DNA of 64,000 nucleotides. Origin: Xylocopilactobacillus apis. GTDB taxonomy: Bacteria > Bacillota > Bacilli > Lactobacillales > Lactobacillaceae. The DNA is taken from NCBI RefSeq assembly GCF_033095965.1, contig NZ_AP026801.1, forward strand, positions 1,818,001 through 1,882,000. The letters are read 5' to 3'. Each line of letters starts with the position of its first letter. Within the stretch, counting starts at the first letter, position 1. Position numbers and translations under genes: made by a program. Shown here one piece after another: positions 11,136 to 18,179 of the stretch. The notes beneath the pieces are model-generated. The model searched no databases. It worked only from the letters and a program-made list of their open reading frames with translations, and was not told where the DNA came from.

Positions 11136-11144
11136 AGTATAACA
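11136..11144 (-). promoter_or_regulatory. Extended -10 promoter of adhesin 3
   Basis: Minus strand TGTTATACT, an extended -10 about 40 bases upstream of ATG 11095. It resembles the motifs upstream of adhesins 1 and 2. Confidence 0.45.
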
Positions 11145-11186
11145 AAATTGCTATTAATTTTATATTTATTTTTACGAATTTTTTTT

Positions 11187-11230
11187 ACAAAATAAGCAAC
11201 CAACTGTTATTTCACTAGCAATCAGCTGCT
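11187..11230 (-). terminator. Terminator-like hairpin after the two-component operon
   Basis: Minus-strand arms AGCAGCTGA and TTGGTTGCT pair, with wobbles, around a 20-base loop, followed by a poor T run. It is clearly related in sequence to the terminator at 3957-3998. It lies just past the response regulator stop at 11249. Confidence 0.5.
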
Positions 11231-11248
11231 CTTCTTATAAGTTAAATA

Positions 11249-11857
11249 TTATTTAAGCCACTTATTTTTCTTAGCAATCTTTACAGCCTCCATCCGGCTA
11301 TGAACCCCTAACTTACTAAAGATTGCAGATAAATAATTTCGCACCGTCCCAACAGACAAAAATAATGTAGTCGCAATTTGTTTTGAAGACATCCCATCGG
11401 AAGCAGCGGCTAATACTGCTAGTTCTCGCTTAGTTAAGGGATTTTGATCAGAGCTCACCATATTTATTACCAGTTCTGGTGAATAACGCGTCAGACCCGC
11501 CATAACTTGCCGAATTGTGTCAATTAACTCGTCACTTGGACTATCTTTTAATAAATAACCAGCAACTTCTGCCCTCACAGCTCGTTCGAAATAAGCTCTC
11601 TGGGCAAAAGTCGTTAAAATTATTACTTTAGTGGTCAAGTCACTTGTGTGGATCTGATCAGCTACATCGAGTCCTGTCATCTCTGGCATTTCAATATCTA
11701 AAATTGCCACATCCGGCTTAAAAGCTTGAATTCCTTCCCAAGCAATGACCCCGTTACTCGCCGTTCCAACTACCTCCAGATCATCTTCTAAATCTAGTAA
11801 TTGGCTCAGAGCCGACTGTAAAATGCTTTGATCTTCTGCTAAAAAAACTTTTATCAT
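11249..11857 (-). CDS. NarL/LuxR-type response regulator (DesR/LiaR-like)
   Basis: The 202-residue product has an N-terminal receiver domain with phospho-acceptor Asp in DVAILDIEMPEMTG (about residue 54) and the conserved Lys in LLKDSPSDE. A C-terminal LuxR helix-turn-helix follows at about 135-200 (LTKRELAVL, SSKQIATTLFLSVGTVRNYL). The start overlaps the kinase stop by four bases, so the two are translationally coupled. It is the last gene of a four-gene operon (ATPase, permease, kinase, regulator). By analogy with DesKR/LiaSR-type systems it probably controls the neighbouring transporter. The signal is unknown. Confidence 0.93.
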   Translation of the reverse strand: MIKVFLAEDQSILQSALSQLLDLEDDLEVVGTASNGVIAWEGIQAFKPDVAILDIEMPEMTGLDVADQIHTSDLTTKVIILTTFAQRAYFERAVRAEVAGYLLKDSPSDELIDTIRQVMAGLTRYSPELVINMVSSDQNPLTKRELAVLAAASDGMSSKQIATTLFLSVGTVRNYLSAIFSKLGVHSRMEAVKIAKKNKWLK

Positions 11858-12951
11858 TGCTGTTCCTTAAAAATTTCAAATTGAACTTGAGTGCCATGGC
11901 TTCCGTGACTGATCTCAAAATTACCGTCTGCTTCTGACATCCGGCTTTCCATTCCAGTGATCCCATGAGATCCTGACCGTATAAAATCCTTAGCTCTTCC
12001 ATCATCTAAAACAATAATTTGATAACGATCCTTAAATTCAGCAAAATTAATTTGAACTTCATGTGCATGCGCATGACGAATTATATTGGTAATTGCTTCC
12101 GGCAACACTTCAGCAAAATGATTCTGCACCGAGGTCGGCCACTCAGCAGCTTCTGATTCACCTTTAGTGTTTAATATTAGGTCTGCCGCAGCTAAATTTT
12201 TTCCTTGTTCTAACAAAACTTCCGTCAATGACTTTTGGTGTAAATCACTAACAATATTACGCACAAGCTGCAGATTTTTCCGACTCGCTGCTGCAATATC
12301 TGATAATTCACTTTCCACTTGTTCTGGTCTTTTGACCAATAATTTTTGTGCAAGCTCAGCCTTAACGGTAATCATTGAAAAGCTTTGACCTAAAGTATCA
12401 TGTAAGTCTCTGGCAATTCGATCCCGCTCTCCTTGGCGGACAATTGCTTCAAGCCGTCGATTATCTTGACGAAGTTGATATCTTCTAAGCCACGCATGCG
12501 AAAGTCCATATGCCAGCATTGGAGAAAAGAAAACGAAAACTAACATGTAAAGAACACTGGCTAAGTCGAAATTATTATGCTTAATTGTGAGCAAATGAAT
12601 AATTCCACCGCCAAGACAAAGATAATAAACTAAACAAAACCAATTAAAATACTTTTTCGGATAATGGCCAAGCGTATACGGCAGCTGCCAGCCCGAAAAA
12701 ATGATTATGTAAAAGTTCATTTCAAAGACGCAAAAAGCGCCGGTTATTAACAACTCGATTGGAATTGTAAAACGACGCCATGCGCTTTTTTCAAAAACTA
12801 AAACGTAATCTGCCAAGAAAATCACGATTGCCAAAAGCCAAAAAACATCATGCCAGCTCCTAACTGGTAGATAAAACGACATCGTCATTGGCAGATAAAC
12901 CAGCCAAATATAATTCATCCAAGCATCAGGCCGCGAAAAAATTTTACGCAT
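11854..12951 (-). CDS. Sensor histidine kinase, HisKA_3 family (DesK-like)
   Basis: The 365-residue membrane kinase has about five hydrophobic segments in residues 10-155. The phospho-acceptor His is in RDRIARDLHDTLGQ (about residue 187), the HisKA_3 signature. The catalytic domain has the N box EVLPEAITNIIRHAHA, DDGR and HGITGMESRM. There is almost no extracellular loop, so it is likely an intramembrane sensor of membrane or envelope state. It overlaps the permease gene by eight bases and the regulator by four, so the four genes are one transcript. Confidence 0.92.
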   Translation of the reverse strand: MRKIFSRPDAWMNYIWLVYLPMTMSFYLPVRSWHDVFWLLAIVIFLADYVLVFEKSAWRRFTIPIELLITGAFCVFEMNFYIIIFSGWQLPYTLGHYPKKYFNWFCLVYYLCLGGGIIHLLTIKHNNFDLASVLYMLVFVFFSPMLAYGLSHAWLRRYQLRQDNRRLEAIVRQGERDRIARDLHDTLGQSFSMITVKAELAQKLLVKRPEQVESELSDIAAASRKNLQLVRNIVSDLHQKSLTEVLLEQGKNLAAADLILNTKGESEAAEWPTSVQNHFAEVLPEAITNIIRHAHAHEVQINFAEFKDRYQIIVLDDGRAKDFIRSGSHGITGMESRMSEADGNFEISHGSHGTQVQFEIFKEQQ

Positions 12952-13708
12952 TACTAGTTACAACACCTTTTTTACCAATTAGTTTAGTTATGAAAACCAC
13001 TAAAATCAATCCTAAAACGATCCAAATTGCGATTCCACCAAAATCAGTCAGTTTTATTTTTTGATCTATTAAAATTTTGCTTAAAATATTGTTAGCGAAA
13101 TAAGTCGGCATCAATTTACCAATTTTCTGAACCCAATCGGGCATCATCGTAAGCGGCCACCACAGACCACTGATAATTGCCATCGGAAATGTAACCAAAT
13201 TACTTACAACACTGAGTGTTTCATGACGAGTTATATTAGACATCGCAAGCCCAATTAAGAGCAGCGGAATTTGACCAATCATTGGAATAATTAATAAAGC
13301 AATAAACTGACCAATCGTTAATTTAACTCCGTTAAAAATAATCGCTGTAATTGTTAAAACCAAAATCGAAAACAAGCTCAGCATAATCATCCAAAATCCA
13401 AGTGAAAAATAATAAGGAAGTTTCCCCTTAGGAGATAAACCTAAGAAGTCCACAAAGCCTTGATCGCGGTCACCGCGCATAATCTGCGCAAAGCCAAAAA
13501 TTGCACTGATTAACACACTATAAATGATCATGCTGCCCAAATATGACTTATTAAATATTTTCATTTCGGCTGCATTTCCAACCGTAAATATCTTCGTAAA
13601 TAAAAGATAGAAAGCCAGTGGCATCAGTGTCGTAAAAAATTGATATGAATAATCACGAAACACTAATCGTTTACCATCAAATTTCAACTGGGTCATAAAA
13701 GTCTTCAT
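12944..13708 (-). CDS. ABC-2 type transporter permease
   Basis: The 254-residue protein has about six hydrophobic segments with the ABC-2 layout: an N-terminal cytoplasmic stretch, a first membrane segment near 25-40 (FFTTLMPLAFYLLF), and a conserved GLWWPLTMMPDW near 180. It overlaps the upstream ATPase by four bases and is its membrane partner. The substrate is unknown. Such modules paired with DesKR-like systems usually export drugs, peptides or lipids. Confidence 0.88.
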   Translation of the reverse strand: MKTFMTQLKFDGKRLVFRDYSYQFFTTLMPLAFYLLFTKIFTVGNAAEMKIFNKSYLGSMIIYSVLISAIFGFAQIMRGDRDQGFVDFLGLSPKGKLPYYFSLGFWMIMLSLFSILVLTITAIIFNGVKLTIGQFIALLIIPMIGQIPLLLIGLAMSNITRHETLSVVSNLVTFPMAIISGLWWPLTMMPDWVQKIGKLMPTYFANNILSKILIDQKIKLTDFGGIAIWIVLGLILVVFITKLIGKKGVVTSNA

Positions 13709-14592
13709 CGTGTCTCCTCCTTAGCGGTCATTTTCACAAATATTTCTTCTAGTGACTGCCGCTCCACTCTGATCTCTTTAATTCGATCAAACATCGGAAC
13801 TAAAGACTTGATAGTCAAATCGCCATCACTGCTTGTTAATTCAATTTGCTCTTCATGCTGTGCAACTTTTTCGACTGCTGATACAGTTTGAAAAAGAGCT
13901 GGCTGCAGGTCAGTTTTAAAAATGATTGTTGTCTCATGGTGCTGCGCTTGTAATTCAGCAAGTGTTCCCTGAAAACTAAAAACTCCGTCTTGCAGGATCA
14001 AAAGCCTTGAAGCTGCCTGCTGAATTTCTTCCAAATAATGACTGGTGATGACAATTGTTTTGCCTTGCATCTTTAGATCATTTATCATCTGCCAAAACTC
14101 TTGTCGAGCGCTTGCGTCCATGCCTGCCGTTGGTTCATCAAGAAATAAAAGTTCTGGATCACCAATCAAAGCGATGCCAAAAGTCACGCGCCGCATTTGA
14201 CCGCCCGAAAGGCTCGTGAGCATCTGTTTTCGCTGGTCACTAAGTCCAATGATGTCTAGGACGCGATCGACTGGAAGAGAATTTTCGTGTTGTGCGGCGG
14301 CTTCTGTTAACATTTCTTCAACGCTAACTTTTTTAATCCGCATATCGCCTTGAAGCATTGATCCAATTTTTTCTTTATTGATCAAAACTCCCGGCCTTGT
14401 ATTAAAGACTTCTGCTTCACCACGGCCTCGTAAAACTCCTAGCAGAATATTGAGAAACGTTGATTTCCCAGCACCGTTTTCACCAATTAGGCCGATGATT
14501 TCACCTTTGGCAACTTTAAGATTAAGACCTTTTAGAACTTCTTTTTTCCCATAACTAAATTTTAAATTATGAGTTTCAATGATATTATCCAC
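13705..14592 (-). CDS. ABC transporter ATP-binding protein (ABC-2 partner)
   Basis: Walker A GENGAGKS (about residue 37), signature LSGGQMRR, Walker B LLFLDEPTAGMD and switch His in TSHYLEE are all present, so it is a complete single-domain ATPase with a C-terminal extension (about 215-295). I place the start at GTG 14592 because GAGGTG lies at the right distance; the in-frame GTG at 14601 overlaps that ribosome binding site. It is the first gene of the operon with the permease and the two-component system. A TGTGA-N6-TCACA palindrome lies 70 bases upstream. Confidence 0.9.
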   Translation of the reverse strand: MDNIIETHNLKFSYGKKEVLKGLNLKVAKGEIIGLIGENGAGKSTFLNILLGVLRGRGEAEVFNTRPGVLINKEKIGSMLQGDMRIKKVSVEEMLTEAAAQHENSLPVDRVLDIIGLSDQRKQMLTSLSGGQMRRVTFGIALIGDPELLFLDEPTAGMDASARQEFWQMINDLKMQGKTIVITSHYLEEIQQAASRLLILQDGVFSFQGTLAELQAQHHETTIIFKTDLQPALFQTVSAVEKVAQHEEQIELTSSDGDLTIKSLVPMFDRIKEIRVERQSLEEIFVKMTAKEETR

Positions 14593-14662
14593 TTCGTTCA
14601 CCTCGATATTTATTATCTATGAGTGAACGTATTAGAAGTAGTTCTCTTTGTCATCAGTTGAC

Positions 14663-14678
14663 TGTGACTTTTGTCACA
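14663..14678. promoter_or_regulatory. Perfect TGTGA-N6-TCACA palindrome
   Basis: TGTGA CTTTTG TCACA lies between the divergent ABC/two-component operon and hicAB. The arms extend one base further (CTGTGAC/GTCACAG). It matches the general Crp/Fnr-family (ArcR-like) site. The operon's own LuxR-type regulator is the other candidate, since an overlapping imperfect palindrome (GTCATCAGT-TG-ACTGTGAC) adjoins it. Confidence 0.55.
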
Positions 14679-14695
14679 GATGAACATATAAATTA

Positions 14696-14724
14696 TTGAT
14701 AATCTACACGCATAGGCGTATTAT
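14696..14724 (+). promoter_or_regulatory. hicAB promoter with internal inverted repeat
   Basis: -35 TTGATA, a 17-base spacer and -10 TATTAT precede an AGGAGG ribosome binding site at 14731. The spacer holds ACGC-ATAG-GCGT, an inverted repeat well placed for HicB autorepression. The latter role is inferred. Confidence 0.65.
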
Positions 14725-14745
14725 TTATTTAGGAGGTATAAAGGA

Positions 14746-14972
14746 GTGACTGAAATAAAAGCCGGTGATGTTTTGAAGTTCCTAAAGAGTAATGGCTTAA
14801 AGAATTAAAAAGCCGAACTAACGGAGATCATCACCGTTTCATAGACGACAAAGGACACAAAGTAACTGTACCCTTTACATCAAAAAAAGATACGATTTCA
14901 AAAAAACGTATAATTCAGTTCTTAAACAAGCTGGGGTTAAATAAACCTTTGTTTGTTGCACTCCTTAACTAA
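14746..14972 (+). pseudogene. hicA: hicA toxin pseudogene (single-base frameshift)
   Basis: GTG 14746 follows AGGAGG by nine bases. The first frame reads VTEIKAGDVLKFLKSNGLKN and stops at 14806. The -1 frame continues from about 14808 with NGDHHRFIDDKGHKVTVPF and ends at TAA 14970. Adding one A in the A-rich stretch 14801-14811 joins them into a HicA-like protein of about 75 residues with the double-stranded-RNA-binding fold pattern and the catalytic His in GDHH. HicA is an mRNA interferase. Here it is inactive unless the missing base is a sequencing error. hicB follows four bases later. Confidence 0.75.
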
Positions 14973-14976
14973 AAAC

Positions 14977-15375
14977 ATGAATAAAACAGATTATCTAATT
15001 TATCCTGCTATTTTTGATAATATCGACAATGGGGGTTATTATACTGTAACTTTCCCAGATGTTCCGGATACTGTATCCCAGGGAAAAACATTAGAAGAAG
15101 CTTTTAAAAATGCTCCTTATGCTTTAGCTGTTGCACTTCCAGATTATGATCCCTACCCAACACCTACACCAATTGAAGAGGTTATGAAAGATAACCCCGG
15201 TTTGATTGTTAACTATGTTGGAATCGATTTAAAAATTGTTCGGAGATACGCTAAAGATACGACGGTTAGAAAGAATGTAACCATCCCTCAATCATTAGCA
15301 AAATGGGCTGAAGAACAGCACATTAATTTTAGTCAAGCTTTAACAAATACGCTTGAATATATGAGAGAAAGCTAA
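14977..15375 (+). CDS. hicB: HicB-family antitoxin
   Basis: The 132-residue protein has the HicB partial RNase H-like fold at the N-terminus (YPAIFDNIDNGGYYTVTFPD, GKTLEEAFKNAPYAL) and a C-terminal DNA-binding segment (VRKNVTIPQSLAKWAEE) of the ribbon-helix-helix type. I chose ATG 14977, the family-typical start; an upstream in-frame TTG at 14953 lacks support. It has no ribosome binding site of its own, which suggests coupling to hicA. It probably neutralises HicA and represses the shared promoter. It remains intact although hicA is frameshifted. Confidence 0.88.
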   Translation: MNKTDYLIYPAIFDNIDNGGYYTVTFPDVPDTVSQGKTLEEAFKNAPYALAVALPDYDPYPTPTPIEEVMKDNPGLIVNYVGIDLKIVRRYAKDTTVRKNVTIPQSLAKWAEEQHINFSQALTNTLEYMRES

Positions 15376-15384
15376 CGAATCCTA

Positions 15385-15410
15385 AGACGCTAAAAAGCGT
15401 CTATTTTTTT
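15385..15410 (+). terminator. Terminator of hicAB
   Basis: AGACGC / GCGTCT arms with loop TAAAAA, followed by a run of seven T, ten bases after the hicB stop. Confidence 0.85.
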
Positions 15411-15563
15411 TACTCTAAATAATTCTACAAATATTCTCTTTGATTTTATCCAACTTTAAGGAGATGCTGTGATAAGTCACAAATTCTATAGAAACCTGAG
15501 GAGTTTATATATTCATTTTTATACCTTAATTATAGAATACCAACAAGTGTCACTGTTTAATCC

Positions 15564-16295
15564 TTATTTATTTTCATTTGCTAATTTCTGTGCATTTGGA
15601 TCACCAACCATTTGCCAGGTAATTTCGTGAGTCTCTCCTTTACCGCTACCGCTAAAATCATAGTCCTTCCACGTTTGAAAATAGACAGCGTCACCTTTTA
15701 TTTCATAAGGAATCGTATAACTAATCGTATTAATCATTAAACTTGAGCCAATAACATCAAAACCCTTACGATGAGGCTCTTGATCATCACCCATCCCCTT
15801 AACAATTACATGACCTTTATCAGCAAAATATACTAGTTTAGTTCCATCTTCAATTAGATTCGCGGGAACTTTTTCTTCGGAAATTGCCTGACTGACACTT
15901 TCATCATCATAAAGAGCCGGTTCAATTCGGTAGCCTTTGCCTACAATATAATTTTTAAAGGCCTTCTCTTTTACTGTATCTAAACTATTATCTGCATCTG
16001 CAGAATCATAAGATGATTTACTCATACTCTCTGTTTGTTTAACTCCAAATAAAGAAGCAGCGTAACTGATAGGATCATGGGTCTTGTGATATTTTGAAGC
16101 TACATAGCCTCCATACAGCCAAATTCCAATGTTAGCTATTATAAATAAAAGGATTCCCATAATGATCATGTCACGTCGAACAATTTTTTGTGCTTCAATA
16201 AAACCATCATGCCATTTTGGATCATTCCGCCTTTTCTTTAAAAATTCATAGGTATGCCAAGTATTCGTCTTAGGATTTAAAAAAGTTCTCTGCAC
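15564..16295 (-). CDS. Unknown single-pass membrane protein, co-transcribed with an ABC exporter
   Basis: I do not recognise this 243-residue protein. It has a charged cytoplasmic N-terminus (about 1-42, LKKRRNDPKWHDGF), one membrane segment about 43-66 (MIIMGILLFIIANIGIWLYG), an acidic/serine-rich linker, and an outside domain of about 130 residues with a beta-rich pattern ending WQMVGDPNAQK. The start is GTG, eight bases after GGGG. It begins 18 bases after the ABC exporter gene, so the two are probably one operon. It may be an accessory or immunity-type partner of the exporter; nothing direct shows this. Confidence 0.75.
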   Translation of the reverse strand: MQRTFLNPKTNTWHTYEFLKKRRNDPKWHDGFIEAQKIVRRDMIIMGILLFIIANIGIWLYGGYVASKYHKTHDPISYAASLFGVKQTESMSKSSYDSADADNSLDTVKEKAFKNYIVGKGYRIEPALYDDESVSQAISEEKVPANLIEDGTKLVYFADKGHVIVKGMGDDQEPHRKGFDVIGSSLMINTISYTIPYEIKGDAVYFQTWKDYDFSGSGKGETHEITWQMVGDPNAQKLANENK

Positions 16296-16313
16296 CTTAT
16301 ATTCCCCAATTTT

Positions 16314-18086
16314 TTACTGTTTAAACTGCTCACTGACATACTGCTTATATAACGCATGTGTCTTAAGTAACTCTTCATGCGTTCCTGAACCCGTGATCTT
16401 TCCGTGTTCCACAAAATAGATATTATTAGAATCAACAATCGTTGCTAATCTGTGGGCAATGACTAAAGTTGTTCGTCCCTTCATTAACTCATTGAGCGCA
16501 ACTTGAATTTTGGCTTCTGACTCTGAATCTAGACTAGCTGTTGCTTCATCTAACATTAAAATTTTAGGATCTCTTAAAAAAGCCCGTGCAATTGCAATTC
16601 GCTGTCTTTGACCACCAGAAAGAGTAACCCCTCGTTCACCAACTTCTGTATTCAACTGCCTTGGCATTGCACTCACAAATTGATCTGCATAAGCTAATTT
16701 TAAAATTTCCCAAAGTTTATGATCTGAATAGCTGCCTTTTAAACCATAAATTAAATTATCTCGAATGGTTCCGGCCATTAATGGTGAATCTTGGCCAACA
16801 ATCCCAATTTGTTCCCGCCAATTTTCTAAATTAATTTCATTAATGTTATGCTCCCCAATCAAAATTTCTCCTGTGTCTACGTCATAGAAGCGTTCAATCA
16901 ATGAAAAAATGGTTGATTTACCACCGCCTGATGGTCCGACAAAAGCAATAATCGTATTGGGTTTCGCTTCAAAGGAAATATTGTTAATCACAGGTTCATT
17001 TTTAAGATAAGAAAATGTAATGTTCTTGGCTGCTAAAATTTCACCGTCAATATCAAATTTTAATCCTTGTTCAAACTCTTCAGAAGTTTCTTCCAAAATA
17101 TTACTAATCCGATCAGTCGATCCCGCAACCTTTGCCGTCTGAGAAAACAGATTTGTAACCACTGGGATCGATGCAACAAAATTACACAAATATAAAACAA
17201 AAGAAGTTAGCATTCCAAAAGTCATCGTTCCCTTAGACACCCGATGAACCCCGTAAACCATGATTCCTAAGATCAAAAACATCAAGACTGTAGTCAGAAA
17301 TGGTGGAAAAATCGAATCATAAACTGCTTCTTGTCGTCCAATTTTATTAAGGTCATCGACCATTTTATCGCCTTTTGTTCGTTCTTCGTTCTCAGCGTTA
17401 GAAGACTTCACCAACCTAATCTCACTCATTGACTCACTAACCGCTGCATTAAAATCAGCTAACTTACTCTGACGAAGACGTCCAATTTGCTGTCCAAAAT
17501 GAATTAACGGAAGCAAAACTAACAAAAGTATCGGCAGACAAAAGAAAATAATAATTGTCATTTTCCAATCCATAATTAACATCATGACGATTGATCCCAA
17601 AATCAAGAGCATTGATGAGAATGCACTAGGAAAAGTATTGGCAATTAAATCTTTCACTTGCGTCGTATCGTTAGATAATCGTGAAGCTAAATCCCCCGAT
17701 TTAACAAGATCAAAATATTTAACCGGCAGATTAATAACTTTTTTCCACAATTCTTTTCTTAAATTAGCAACAACATTTTCCCCAAAAATTCCTAAAATTG
17801 TCCCTGATGCCGCTGATAGTATTGCAGTTACAACAAGCATCCCGACAATTCCAACAATTAACCAATAATCAATATGATGTTTAAAACTATTAATTAAGAA
17901 CTGTGCTAGGATTGGAATTAATAATTGAACTCCTGAAGAAATCATGCCGAATACGATGCCAATTAAAAGATGAAAGTATTGTGGATGGGCAAAAACTATT
18001 AATTTTCTGAAATTTTTTAGATTAAATTGAAATATTTTCGTATTTGACTTTACTTTTGCATTCAATGTCTTAAGACCCGTCTCCAC
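16314..18086 (-). CDS. ABC exporter half-transporter (MsbA/LmrA/BmrA type)
   Basis: The 590-residue protein has a six-helix transmembrane domain (about 30-320) fused to an ATPase domain (about 350-585). Motifs seen: Walker A GPSGGGKST, signature TLSGGQRQRIAIARAFL, Walker B ILMLDEATASLD and switch His in IAHRLATI. It probably works as a homodimer exporting lipids or drugs. The annotated start is GTG 18086, with no clear ribosome binding site, so the exact N-terminus is uncertain (a TTG at residue 8 is possible). The unknown membrane protein follows 18 bases downstream. Confidence 0.93.
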   Translation of the reverse strand: METGLKTLNAKVKSNTKIFQFNLKNFRKLIVFAHPQYFHLLIGIVFGMISSGVQLLIPILAQFLINSFKHHIDYWLIVGIVGMLVVTAILSAASGTILGIFGENVVANLRKELWKKVINLPVKYFDLVKSGDLASRLSNDTTQVKDLIANTFPSAFSSMLLILGSIVMMLIMDWKMTIIIFFCLPILLLVLLPLIHFGQQIGRLRQSKLADFNAAVSESMSEIRLVKSSNAENEERTKGDKMVDDLNKIGRQEAVYDSIFPPFLTTVLMFLILGIMVYGVHRVSKGTMTFGMLTSFVLYLCNFVASIPVVTNLFSQTAKVAGSTDRISNILEETSEEFEQGLKFDIDGEILAAKNITFSYLKNEPVINNISFEAKPNTIIAFVGPSGGGKSTIFSLIERFYDVDTGEILIGEHNINEINLENWREQIGIVGQDSPLMAGTIRDNLIYGLKGSYSDHKLWEILKLAYADQFVSAMPRQLNTEVGERGVTLSGGQRQRIAIARAFLRDPKILMLDEATASLDSESEAKIQVALNELMKGRTTLVIAHRLATIVDSNNIYFVEHGKITGSGTHEELLKTHALYKQYVSEQFKQ

Positions 18087-18142
18087 TTTTAAAATAATTT
18101 ACAAAAACAACTTTTTATATTTTACCATTAATAAATTAATAT

Positions 18143-18176
18143 AAAAAAAATACCAGGTTTTTCCTGGTATTTTTTT
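18143..18176. terminator. Terminator after clpB
   Basis: Perfect arms ATACCAGG / CCTGGTAT with a five-T loop. A run of eight A on one side and six T on the other let it work in both directions. It sits just past the clpB stop at 18180. Confidence 0.85.
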
Positions 18177-18179
18177 AAA

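Noticed and set aside
14953-14976. An earlier TTG start for hicB
   Set aside because: No ribosome binding site, and the extra residues do not fit the HicB N-terminus.
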